DNA from: Rhizobium bangladeshense
GTDB lineage: Bacteria > Pseudomonadota > Alphaproteobacteria > Rhizobiales > Rhizobiaceae
Assembly (NCBI RefSeq): GCF_017357245.1
Contig: NZ_CP071614.1
Location: 62,001 to 126,000 of the forward strand
Direction of reading: 5' to 3'
DNA: 64,000 bases
Shown here: piece by piece, positions 11,357-19,456 of the stretch
How positions within the stretch are numbered: position 1 is the first letter of the stretch
How the letters are laid out: the number at the start of each line of letters is the position of its first letter
Notes under the pieces: model-generated
The model's input: the letters and a program-made list of their open reading frames with translations, nothing else
Database searches by the model: none
What the model was told of the DNA's origin: nothing
Translations under genes and position numbers: made by a program

Positions 11357-11445
11357 GGTTTCGTCCTGTCGATCGGCGCGTCATTTTCACAAAAAATTTG
11401 TAACAGGACAAGTGACATGAGTATTGACGGTCGCATTTCATGTAA

Positions 11446-11463
11446 CTTATGTTGATTCATAAG
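11446..11463. promoter_or_regulatory. Inverted repeat, candidate Rrf2 operator
   Basis: CTTATG-TTGATT-CATAAG, a perfect 6-6-6 inverted repeat 26 bp before the flavoprotein start and inside the Rrf2/flavoprotein divergent region. The position suits repression of the flavoprotein. The link to the Rrf2 protein is inference. Confidence 0.45.
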
Positions 11464-11489
11464 AGGTCAATTTCACAAGGAGTGATCGC

Positions 11490-12395
11490 ATGTCCTACGA
11501 AGTTATCGTCATCGGTGGCAATTTTGCCGGCCTGTCGGCAGCGATGCAGCTGACCCGGGCGCGGCGGCGGGTGCTGCTTGTCGATGCGGGCGCGCCGAGA
11601 AACCGGTTTTCGCTGGCCTCGCACGGTTTCCTCGGCCAGGACGGCAGGGCGCCGGTGGCGATCATGGGCGAGGGGAAGAGACAGCTTTCGCTTTATCCGA
11701 ACATCACGCTGCGCGACGGCAAGGTCTCCCGCGCGCAGAAGGAGGGTGACGAGTTCGTCGTCACCATCGAAGGTGGCGGCGAAGAACGCGCTGCCCGCCT
11801 TATTCTCGCAACCGGCGTCAGCGACACGCTTCCTGACATCCTCGGTCTCAGGGAGCGCTGGGGCCGCTCGGCGCTGCACTGCCCCTATTGCCATGGCTTT
11901 GAGGTGAGCGGCGGCGAGCTCGGCATCCTCGCAAACCATCCGCATTCCGCCCATTCGGCGATGATGATCCCGGACTGGGGCGCGACCACCTTCTTCACCC
12001 AGGTGCTGTTCGAGCCCGATGAAGAGCAGCTGGCACGGCTCACCGCCCGCGGCGTACGCATCGAACGCAGCCCTGTCGTGGAGCTGTTGGGCGACAGCCC
12101 GAAACTCCAGGCGGTGCGCCTCGCCGATGGCCGCACCGTGCCGCTCGACGCCATATTCGTCGCGCCGAAAACGGCGATGGCGAGCCCCATTGCCGAACAG
12201 CTCGGCTGCGCCTTCGATGACGGTCCGTTCGGGCCGGTCATCCGCACTGGCGAAAACAAGGAGACCAGCGTCAAGGGCATCTTCGCCGCCGGCGATGCTG
12301 CAAGCTCCATGCACAATGCCACGCTCGCTTCCGCCTCCGGCGTGCTCGCCGGCGTGCATTGCCATCAGTCGATGGTGATGCCGCCCGCCGGATAG
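11490..12395 (+). CDS. Thioredoxin-reductase-like FAD disulfide oxidoreductase
   Basis: 301-aa flavoprotein of the low-molecular-weight thioredoxin reductase fold. The FAD site opens as YEVIVIGGNFAGLSAAMQLT, the redox cysteines are in HCPYCHGFE (CxxC) and the C-terminal FAD motif is GIFAAGDAASSMHNATLA. Odd point: where NADPH-dependent members have a second glycine-rich motif (GGGxSA), this protein reads ILANHPHSAHSAMM, so the pyridine-nucleotide site looks lost. It may instead be a dithiol oxidase or use another electron partner. The ribosome site AAGGAG lies 8 bp before the ATG. It is probably controlled by the divergent Rrf2 gene. Confidence 0.85.
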   Translation: MSYEVIVIGGNFAGLSAAMQLTRARRRVLLVDAGAPRNRFSLASHGFLGQDGRAPVAIMGEGKRQLSLYPNITLRDGKVSRAQKEGDEFVVTIEGGGEERAARLILATGVSDTLPDILGLRERWGRSALHCPYCHGFEVSGGELGILANHPHSAHSAMMIPDWGATTFFTQVLFEPDEEQLARLTARGVRIERSPVVELLGDSPKLQAVRLADGRTVPLDAIFVAPKTAMASPIAEQLGCAFDDGPFGPVIRTGENKETSVKGIFAAGDAASSMHNATLASASGVLAGVHCHQSMVMPPAG

Positions 12396-12560
12396 GCGCT
12401 AAGAGATGGCGCGCGCCCAGAACACGGCAACCAACCACTAAGCAGGAGACTTATTGCAATTTTTACGTTTGAATTGTAGCTGTTTCCATCGGAGCTGCTA
12501 TAGCGGCAAGACGGCGTCAGAACCTACGACGCCTACCACAAGCAGAAATGGGCATCGCAA

Positions 12561-13001
12561 ATGGGGTTTACTGAAGCCGTTCGAACAGTCTTCAAGAAAT
12601 GTGTGACATTTTCTGGCAGGGCTTCCCGGTCGGAATATTGGTGGTTCTCGCTATTTTATGCGCTGGCGCTGTTTCCACTAGCAATTCTAGCCTTTGTACT
12701 CGCTTTCGCCACCAGCGGCGGTGGAGCCCCGTCACCGATTCATTATACCGTCGTCATCTGGATGGTATTCACACTCGCGATTCTTTTGCCGCTAATATCT
12801 CTGCAGGTTCGCCGCTTCCATGATCGCAACATTTCCGGCTGGTGGTATCTCGCGCTGTTCATTCTGAGCTTTGTTCCCTATGTCGTTCTGGTCACATTCC
12901 CGGTGATCATTATTATTTCCATGTTACCGGGCACCGAAGGTCCGAACAAGTTCGGGGCGGATCCGCTGCGTCCGGAAATAAGAGCAGAGGTCTTTGCCTA
13001 G
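12561..13001 (+). CDS. DUF805 family inner-membrane protein
   Basis: 146 aa with about four membrane segments and the DUF805 hallmarks FSGRASRSEYWWFSLFYALA near the N-terminus, RRFHDRNISGWWYL mid-protein and GTEGPNKFGADPL near the end. Function is unknown; the family is common and often stress-associated. It stands alone. The 165 bp upstream hold no clear promoter and the downstream spacer carries a palindromic repeat. Confidence 0.88.
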   Translation: MGFTEAVRTVFKKCVTFSGRASRSEYWWFSLFYALALFPLAILAFVLAFATSGGGAPSPIHYTVVIWMVFTLAILLPLISLQVRRFHDRNISGWWYLALFILSFVPYVVLVTFPVIIIISMLPGTEGPNKFGADPLRPEIRAEVFA

Positions 13002-13342
13002 AGCATGACCGGAAGCATTACGCCGCGGTCTTTCGGTTGCAGGTCACGCTCAAGCCGACGATCGCACAGCCGCCGCAGCTGGTTCCCGACAACCGCAAAG
13101 TGGTGCGGAAAGTCGTCCTTGAAAGGGCCAGGTGGTGGCAAGCATAATGCCGAATTCATCGTCTGCATTGAAGGTGGTCGGGGCATCATTGTTGCAATCG
13201 GCGTCAGCGACGACTGAAAATGCTAGCCAAATGAAAGCCGTGCCGTGCAGCACCCTCATCCGGCCCTGCGGGCCACCTTCTCCCCGCCTGGGGAGAAGAG
13301 GAAGCAAAGCCGGATGAGGGGATCCACGGGACAAGGCTGCCT
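13002..13342. other. Intergenic spacer with repeat
   Basis: About 340 bp between the DUF805 gene and the 3' end of the FkbM gene. The first 240 bp hold short reading frames on both strands, none with recognisable protein text or a good ribosome site. The last part holds the palindromic element at 13253-13320. Confidence 0.5.
13253..13320. repeat. Palindromic intergenic repeat (CTTCTCCCC family)
   Basis: A 68-bp element bounded by a perfect 12-bp inverted repeat, CCCTCATCCGGC (13253-13264) and GCCGGATGAGGG (13309-13320). Inside it is a perfect hairpin, CTTCTCCCC-GCCT-GGGGAGAAG (13277-13298). This type of element is dispersed in many alphaproteobacterial genomes. It lies at the 3' end of the FkbM gene and could stabilise or end transcripts. 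Confidence 0.75.
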
Positions 13343-14221
13343 CTACGGCAAAAACAGCACGTTGTACTGGTCGATGTCGCTCGGCAGATCCCGCACCTTC
13401 ATCTCTTCCTCGAGGTCCTCGAAGAGCACGAGACAATCCTCATAGAAACCTGACAGCATCGCGATGAATTCCTTCGTGCCCTCCGGGCCGTAGAACAGCG
13501 GCGTGAATTCCATATGAAGCGGCACGCGGCGGGAAAGCAGCGGCTGCATCGACCGGCAGGCGACCGGCTCGTAGCCTTCGATATCCATCCAGACAAGGCC
13601 AATTGCGGCCGGATCGATCGAAAGTTCGGCGAGGATTTCGGAGACCGGCTTCACCGGCACGCTGATCTTCCTGTCGGTCGGGCTCTGGCGGACGGCGCTG
13701 CTCTTGCCGTGATTGTTGAGGTTCAAAAAAAAGTCGATCTTGCCTTCGCTCTCGCCGGCGGCGCAGTTGACGAGCCGGACCTTCTCCTCCAGCCGATTCT
13801 GACGGATGTTGAGTTCAAGCAGCGGGAAATTGCGCGGGTCGGGCTCGACGCTGACGATACGGGCGTAGGTGCCGCTCAAGGCGAAATAGACCGTCTGGGT
13901 GCCGATATTGCCGCCGATCTCGAGCAGCGTCGCGTCTTTTCTTAGCAGGCCGCGTTCGCGCAGGATGGCGATCAGCCGGTCGACGGCGTCGCGTTCGAAA
14001 TGGCCCTTCCGGAAGACCTTGCGGCCGATATAGTCGGCGGGCGAGAAGGTCATCAGATGATCGCCGGCATCGACCGTCATTGAGACGACGCGCGGACCGA
14101 TATTCTCGATCAGCAGTCGGCGGCCGAAGCGGGTGTTGAAGAAGCGCGACGCAGCGCCATTGCGCGCCTTGCGCAGACGGCGGCTCCAATATTTGGCGGT
14201 GAGCCAGGGCTTGCCGTGCAT
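13343..14221 (-). CDS. FkbM-family methyltransferase
   Basis: 292 aa. SAM-binding motif ATLLEIGGNIGTQTVYFALS at about residues 98-117, with VSVEPDPRNFPLLELNI following. The C-terminal VWMDIEGYEP is the FkbM signature. Such enzymes O-methylate sugars or natural products, often on surface glycans. The ATG overlaps the stop of the upstream cyclase fusion by one base (TGATG), so it is the second gene of a coupled pair. The glycosyltransferase-deacetylase pair at 16202 is nearby but on the other strand. The substrate is unknown. Confidence 0.88.
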   Translation of the reverse strand: MHGKPWLTAKYWSRRLRKARNGAASRFFNTRFGRRLLIENIGPRVVSMTVDAGDHLMTFSPADYIGRKVFRKGHFERDAVDRLIAILRERGLLRKDATLLEIGGNIGTQTVYFALSGTYARIVSVEPDPRNFPLLELNIRQNRLEEKVRLVNCAAGESEGKIDFFLNLNNHGKSSAVRQSPTDRKISVPVKPVSEILAELSIDPAAIGLVWMDIEGYEPVACRSMQPLLSRRVPLHMEFTPLFYGPEGTKEFIAMLSGFYEDCLVLFEDLEEEMKVRDLPSDIDQYNVLFLP

Positions 14222-15930
14222 CAGGCTTTTCCTTCGAGCGGTTCTGCCGCTTTCTCTCTCGGAATGACATAGACTTTCAAGGGCAGGGCGCGGCCGCGCA
14301 CGTTGATTTCACGGCTTTCGATGCCTGAAAGAGCGGCGCCGGAAAGGTCCGCCACCGGTTCGGAGATGACAATCGCTGCTTCGAATTCCTTGGCCGCGCT
14401 TTCCAGCCGGCTCGCGACGTTCACCGTATCACCGATCGCCGTCATGCTGCGCACGCGACCATATCCCATCGTGCCGACGACGGCCGGGCCGGTGTGGATA
14501 CCGATCGCAATGCGAAGCGGCAGCGTCAGTTCATCGGCGAGTTCGGCAGCGAGCTTCTCGATCTCAGCAACGATCGCCGCGGCTGCGTTGAGCGCCTGGC
14601 GGCAGGCCTCCTCCGGCGCGGTGTCGAGGCCAAACAGCGCCATGGCGCCGTCGCCGATGAACTTGTCGAGCCGCCCGCCTGCCTGCTCCACCGCCTTGCC
14701 GATGATGGCGAAATAGCGGTTCAGCAGGAAGACGACGTCGAAGGGGAGGCGGGTTTCAGTCAGCGTGGTGAAATGACGGATATCGACGAAGAACACGACG
14801 ATCTCACGCTCACGGCCGGGGCTCGTCTCCTGGCTGTTGGCAGGAGGAGCCTCGACGGACGGCACGAGAAGAGGCGCGACCGCTAGGTCGGCGTTCGGCC
14901 GAAGCTGGCAGGCGAGCCGCACGTCCGGACCGGCATTGATGCGTTTCAGGGTGGTCTGCTCCAGCTTGTCTGGCGGCGGCAAATACTGGTAATCGCCAAG
15001 GATCTGTACTCGGCAGGTTGAGCACTGGCCCTTGCCACCGCAGACGGCATAATGCGGCAACCCGCCGAGCCGGCTTGCTTCCAGCACCGTAAAGCCACGC
15101 GGCACCCGGATCACCTCGCCGCCGGGATAATGCACGACGACCTGATCGAGGCGCTCCTTCAGCTTGCGCCGGGCGCGGGCGATGACAACCAGGAGCAGCG
15201 AGGCCGAGAAAGCGCCGTAGAGCCCGGCGCGCACTGTGGCGACGCGGCTGCGGACCTCGGGATCGGAGAGATAGCGGGCGTTGAGGTTCACCTCGTACGG
15301 ATTGGTCGTCAACTGATAGGCGGGGTCTGCAAGGGTGCGGCCCATCTGGACGAATCCGAGGAGCGAGAGCACCGGTATGAGGATCGCCGGCGCGAGCAGA
15401 AGCGCCGACCATTCGGCGTACCATGGGCGGTAGCGCAGCCAGAAATGGATGCCGATGCAGCCGTGGATCCAGACGGCGAGGACGCCCAGCACCTGACGCA
15501 CACCGTTCGCCGGCGCCCTGATCCACAGCTGTTCGACGACCGTCTCGTAGTCATCGATATAGCCGTAAAGTTCATGGGCGACCCGCGTGCCGATGACATG
15601 GTCCATCAGGAGCAGCGGGATCAGCAGGCCAAGCACGATCTGCGCCATTTCCCCCTTCGGCATGACCAGGCTGCGCCTGATGTAGATGGCGCGCAGCACC
15701 AGAGCGATGTGGATCAGGACTGATCCATAAAAGAGGGCGGTGCCGATGGGATTGCGCCAGAGGACCAGGAAAAGGTGGCGGGCCTTGTCCGCAGAGGCGA
15801 GCGAAATAAGCCCTAGCGCATGGTTCGACAAATGCAGGAGGACGAAGACGAAGATGACCAGCCCGGAACCGAGCCTTGCCCTTCTGATCGAGCGTTCCGA
15901 AAAAATCCCTTTAACCGAGGCCGTCGTCAT
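14221..15930 (-). CDS. cyaC: CyaC-like redox cyclase: six-helix membrane anchor, 2Fe-2S ferredoxin domain, class III cyclase
   Basis: 569-aa inner-membrane fusion. Residues 1-250 contain about six membrane helices with histidines placed for haem ligation (H33, H37, H74, H111, H156, H162), like succinate-dehydrogenase cytochrome b anchors. Residues 260-360 form a 2Fe-2S ferredoxin domain with cysteines C297, C303, C306 and C341. Residues 375-560 are a class III cyclase with metal aspartates D383 (FFVDIRHF) and D427 (IGDGAMALFG) and the GDTVNVASRLE segment. A quinone-responsive dihaem cyclase, CyaC, is described in Sinorhizobium meliloti, and this protein looks like a relative. Redox control of cAMP production is therefore inferred. 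It is coupled to the FkbM gene. The symbol is tentative. Confidence 0.85.
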   Translation of the reverse strand: MTTASVKGIFSERSIRRARLGSGLVIFVFVLLHLSNHALGLISLASADKARHLFLVLWRNPIGTALFYGSVLIHIALVLRAIYIRRSLVMPKGEMAQIVLGLLIPLLLMDHVIGTRVAHELYGYIDDYETVVEQLWIRAPANGVRQVLGVLAVWIHGCIGIHFWLRYRPWYAEWSALLLAPAILIPVLSLLGFVQMGRTLADPAYQLTTNPYEVNLNARYLSDPEVRSRVATVRAGLYGAFSASLLLVVIARARRKLKERLDQVVVHYPGGEVIRVPRGFTVLEASRLGGLPHYAVCGGKGQCSTCRVQILGDYQYLPPPDKLEQTTLKRINAGPDVRLACQLRPNADLAVAPLLVPSVEAPPANSQETSPGREREIVVFFVDIRHFTTLTETRLPFDVVFLLNRYFAIIGKAVEQAGGRLDKFIGDGAMALFGLDTAPEEACRQALNAAAAIVAEIEKLAAELADELTLPLRIAIGIHTGPAVVGTMGYGRVRSMTAIGDTVNVASRLESAAKEFEAAIVISEPVADLSGAALSGIESREINVRGRALPLKVYVIPREKAAEPLEGKA

Positions 15931-16201
15931 TCATTCCCGTTCTTGTCGATGCAACCGCAGGCCCATAGAGATGGGGAAGGAGGCGGAATTGCTTCCATTG
16001 CGATCACATTCCATATGCTTATGCGCAAGTTTTCGGGAAAGCAGCAACAGGGGAAATTTTTGCCGCCGGGCATGATGCCGTAAACCAGGACGGAGTTAAT
16101 GCGACCTCGTGCTGCATCAAGCTGATTTCACGATGAATTCGGATAGCTATGATCGCTTGTGAATGCCGATTGGAAACAGAGTGTCTATGAAGAGGATGCG
16201 C

Positions 16202-17290
16202 ATGCGGGTGGCCTTTTATGCGCCGATGAAATCGCCGAACCATCCGGTGCCCTCGGGCGACCGGCTGATGGCGCGGCTGTTGATCCGGGCATTGGAGCTT
16301 GCCGGCCATCAAGTCGAGGTCGTCTCCGAATTCCGCACCCATGCCTCGACACCGGAGGCGGCAGCGGCGCTCGAACCTGCCATATCCGCCGAGCTGGAGC
16401 GGCTGCGGTTGACATGGAGATCCGAGCCTCGACCGGATCTCTGGTTCTGCTACCACCCCTATTACAAATCGCCCGATCCCTTCGGGCCTGCGATCTCGGC
16501 CGAATTCGCCATTCCCTATGTCACCGCCGAGGCTTCCTATGCGGCAAAACGCGACCAGACCGGCTGGGCGGCCCGGCAGGAGCGCGTGGGCGAGGCGATC
16601 ATGCAGGCGGCGGTCAATATCGGCTTCACCGAGCGTGACCGGGCCGGGCTTTCCGCCACCTTTCCGCACGCGCGGCTTGCAGCTCTCAAGCCGTTCATCG
16701 ATCCGGCGCTGTTCGAGGCGGTACGGCCGGCGCCCGATTCCAGCCGGCTGATGACCGTCGCGATGATGCGTGACGGCGACAAGATGGAAAGCTACGCGAT
16801 GCTTGCAAGAGCATTGCGGCTGATCGAAGACCGGCCATGGACACTTGCGGTGATCGGCGACGGGCCGATGCGCCGGGAGGTGGAGGCGCTGTTTGCGTGC
16901 TTTGCCGGCCGCATCGAATGGCTGGGCGAGCGGGGCGAGGCCGAGATCGCCGGCTTGCTCGCGCGCGGCGGCATCTATGTCTGGCCCGGCTGCGGCGAGG
17001 CCTATGGCCTTGCCTATCTCGAGGCTCAGGCCGCCGGCCTGCCTGTCGTCGCGCAGCAAACGGCGGGCGTGCCCGCCGTGGTCGAGGCCGGGGTGACCGG
17101 CCTGCTGACGCCGGAGGGCGATGTTGCTGCCTATGCGTCGGCCGTCGCGGCCCTGCTCGGCGATGGGCAAAAACGCGAAGCGATGGGACAGGCGGCGCGG
17201 CGCTTCGTCCTGGAGGAGCGCTCGCTTGCGACGGCTGCCCGCGCCTTGGACGAGATTTTGCGAAAAGCGTACAAAATAGGAGCGAGGTGA
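16202..17290 (+). CDS. Glycosyltransferase, GT4/GT1 type
   Basis: 362 aa of the GT-B fold. The N-terminal domain opens MRVAFYAPMKSPNHPVPSGD. The C-terminal donor site is recognisable in VIGDGPMRREVEALF, WLGERGEAEIAGLLARG, then PGCGEAYGLAYLEAQAAGLP, the usual E-x7-E region of GT4 enzymes. I chose ATG 16202 because AGAGG lies 6 bases upstream; in-frame ATGs at 16163, 16187 and 16196 are possible. The stop overlaps the deacetylase start (ATGA), so the two act together, probably on a surface glycan or glycolipid. The acceptor and sugar are unknown. Confidence 0.85.
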   Translation: MRVAFYAPMKSPNHPVPSGDRLMARLLIRALELAGHQVEVVSEFRTHASTPEAAAALEPAISAELERLRLTWRSEPRPDLWFCYHPYYKSPDPFGPAISAEFAIPYVTAEASYAAKRDQTGWAARQERVGEAIMQAAVNIGFTERDRAGLSATFPHARLAALKPFIDPALFEAVRPAPDSSRLMTVAMMRDGDKMESYAMLARALRLIEDRPWTLAVIGDGPMRREVEALFACFAGRIEWLGERGEAEIAGLLARGGIYVWPGCGEAYGLAYLEAQAAGLPVVAQQTAGVPAVVEAGVTGLLTPEGDVAAYASAVAALLGDGQKREAMGQAARRFVLEERSLATAARALDEILRKAYKIGAR

Positions 17291-18036
17291 TGAGGATGAG
17301 CTGGGAACCGCTGCGCCGCGAGCTGGACCGCTGGCAGGCCGCCGGCCGCGTGGCGCGGTTCTGGCTGCGCGACGACGATGCCGTCGAGCCGACGCCTGAT
17401 CTGGAGCGGCTGCTGGCGCTGAGCGGCGAAAACGCGATTCCGCTGACGCTTGCCGTCATCCCCGGCCTGACCGGCGAGGCATTGGCCGCGCGGCTGGCGG
17501 AGGAGGCGGCCGTCACCGTTGCCGTCCATGGCTGGTGCCACACCAACCACGCCGGACCGGAACGCAAAAAACAGGAACTCGGCGGCGAGCGGCCGTCAGA
17601 GGTGGTGCTCGGCGAGCTGCGTCAGGGACTGCAGCTCCTGAAGCGGCTCCATCCCGCCCGCTTCCTGCCAGTGCTGGTGCCGCCGTGGAACCGGATTGAC
17701 GCCGGGCTTATCCCGGCATTGCCGGAACTCGCTTTTGCGGCGCTTTCGGTTTACGGGCGGGCAAAGCTGGGTGGGCCGATCCCGTTTCTCAACACCCATG
17801 TCGACATTATCGACTGGCACGGCACCCGTGGTGGCCGCAGCGAGGAGGAACTTGTGGCCGAGTTGGTCGCTGAACTCGGCGACAGGTTTGCCGGCAACGA
17901 AGAGCCCATCGGCCTCCTCACTCACCATCTGGTGCATGATGAGGTGGCCTGGGATTTCCTCTCGGCCTTGTTTGCGGCGACCGCCCTGCATCCCGCCGTC
18001 CGCTGGTTGCCGGCGGCGGCACTTCTGAAAGCCTGA
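17290..18036 (+). CDS. Polysaccharide-deacetylase-family protein
   Basis: 248 aa. The deacetylase-like metal site is suggested by FWLRDDDAVEPTPDLERLL (acidic DDD near residue 30) and by VAVHGWCHTNHA (His-x3-His near residue 80); LVPPWNRID near 125 also fits the family. It starts at ATG 17290, overlapping the glycosyltransferase stop by four bases. No signal peptide is visible, so it may act in the cytosol on a lipid-linked or nucleotide-sugar product of its partner. The fold assignment is good, the substrate unknown. Confidence 0.82.
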   Translation: MRMSWEPLRRELDRWQAAGRVARFWLRDDDAVEPTPDLERLLALSGENAIPLTLAVIPGLTGEALAARLAEEAAVTVAVHGWCHTNHAGPERKKQELGGERPSEVVLGELRQGLQLLKRLHPARFLPVLVPPWNRIDAGLIPALPELAFAALSVYGRAKLGGPIPFLNTHVDIIDWHGTRGGRSEEELVAELVAELGDRFAGNEEPIGLLTHHLVHDEVAWDFLSALFAATALHPAVRWLPAAALLKA

Positions 18037-18097
18037 AGCGGGTTTGCATCAGACTTGATTTATGCGACGCGGGCGGCATTGCAATTAAAGCACTCGA

Positions 18098-18973
18098 TCA
18101 GCCGGGATGAACGCGCCCGAGGAAGTCCCGCATGAGGGCTGCGGCTTCATCCAGATGCGTCTCGAGCAGCCAATGCCCGCCGTCGAGCAGATGCAGTTCG
18201 GCATCCGGCAGATCACGGAGATAGGCGCGTGCCGACATTTCCGGCATATAGTGGTCGTTCGGCCCCCAGACGATCAAGGTCGGCGGCCGGTATTCCCTCA
18301 GGTATCTCCGGTGTTCGGGGAACCAGGCGCGATTCTCCTTCAACCCGGCGATCAGGTCGATGGCGATTTCCTTGCGCCGCGGCGTGATCAGCGACCAGTG
18401 CAGCTTCCAGAGATCCGGCGGGATAGCGTCGGCCAGAGGCGGCGGCAGGTCGTTGAGGAATTCCTCCCGGAATGTCTCCTCGCTGATTGCTTCCGCCAGC
18501 GCCCTCCTCATCTCCGCGCGTGGGAGCGCCCACGTCGCCTCGATGTCAGCATATTTCGGGCCGAGCGCATCCTCATAGGGAATATCGCCATTCTGGATGA
18601 TCAGCGCCACGATGCGGCTGGGGTTTCTGATTGCTAGCCGCGCTCCGATCGGAGAGCCGAAATCATGGAGATAGAGGGCGAAGCGGTCGAGATCGAGCAC
18701 GCCGATAAAAGCCTCCAGCCAGGCGGCATAGCCATCGAAGCTGTAGTCGAAACCGTCGGGCGTGCCGCTATAGCCCGCGCCCGGGAAATCCGGGGCGATC
18801 AAGCGCCAGCGGTCGGCAAGGCGGGGCATGAGATTGCGGAATTCGTAGGACGAGCAGGGATAGCCGTGCGGCAGCAACAGGACCGGCGCATCCCGTGGTC
18901 CGGCTTCACGGTAAAAGGTCTCGATACCTGCGACCGTAACGAACTGATGCCGGACGAGCGTGGTCCGGTTCAC
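18098..18973 (-). CDS. Alpha/beta hydrolase (haloalkane dehalogenase/epoxide hydrolase-like)
   Basis: 291 aa from GTG 18973, which has a clear ribosome site (GAGGAGGA) upstream. Motifs: oxyanion HGYPCSSYEFRNL near residue 36, the DFPGAGYS strand, nucleophile region LYLHDFGSPIGARLA (Asp as nucleophile, as in dehalogenases and epoxide hydrolases), acid WGPNDHYMPE, and the catalytic histidine in GGHWLLETH. The GTG overlaps the stop of the GFA gene (GTGA), so the two are coupled. The substrate is unknown; coupling to a GFA protein hints at handling a reactive electrophile. Confidence 0.85.
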   Translation of the reverse strand: MNRTTLVRHQFVTVAGIETFYREAGPRDAPVLLLPHGYPCSSYEFRNLMPRLADRWRLIAPDFPGAGYSGTPDGFDYSFDGYAAWLEAFIGVLDLDRFALYLHDFGSPIGARLAIRNPSRIVALIIQNGDIPYEDALGPKYADIEATWALPRAEMRRALAEAISEETFREEFLNDLPPPLADAIPPDLWKLHWSLITPRRKEIAIDLIAGLKENRAWFPEHRRYLREYRPPTLIVWGPNDHYMPEMSARAYLRDLPDAELHLLDGGHWLLETHLDEAAALMRDFLGRVHPG

Positions 18974-19344
18974 GTTCGGTCCTCCTCGTACTGCTCTGCG
19001 CCCTCCAGTGGTCGCAGCCATGCTTCGCGGCGTTTGATCCACAGTTCGTAGCGCGGCACGAGCGGCGTCGGCGCCTCCGAGAGGGTGCCTAGCTTTATTT
19101 CGGCCTCTTCGTCATCGGCGGAAAACAGACGCGAACCGCAGCCGGTGCAGAAGCGTCGGCCGTGGAATTCGCCCGTTTCGCCGGAATGTTCAAACTGATT
19201 GGCGGGCCAAATTCCATAGAAGGTAAAGGCCGAACCGCTTTCCTTTCGGCAGTCGGTGCAATGACAGATGCCGACGCGCAACGGTTCGCCCCGCACAGAA
19301 AGCTGCACCTGCCCGCAAAGGCATTGTCCGGAGAGCACGGTCAT
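18970..19344 (-). CDS. Short GFA-family zinc protein
   Basis: 124 aa. Zinc ligands in SGQCLCGQVQLSV, CHCTDCRKESGSAFTF and FCTGCGSRLFS give the complete GFA core, without the C-terminal extension of the paralogue at 10381. Translationally coupled by a four-base overlap to the hydrolase downstream. The family includes candidate glutathione-formaldehyde-adduct enzymes, but most members are uncharacterised. Confidence 0.87.
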   Translation of the reverse strand: MTVLSGQCLCGQVQLSVRGEPLRVGICHCTDCRKESGSAFTFYGIWPANQFEHSGETGEFHGRRFCTGCGSRLFSADDEEAEIKLGTLSEAPTPLVPRYELWIKRREAWLRPLEGAEQYEEDRT

Positions 19345-19456
19345 GGCTGATACCCCGTTTCATCGATCTTGCGCTGCCGGGGAAACGGTCGGACCCGGCA
19401 TCTGTTCCGTCAGCAAGGCACAAATGGGCCGGCGCCTCCTTGCGCCGGCGTACCGC

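Noticed and set aside
12998..13217. Short frames on both strands after the DUF805 gene
   Set aside because: No ribosome site, no family resemblance and mutually overlapping; treated as non-coding.
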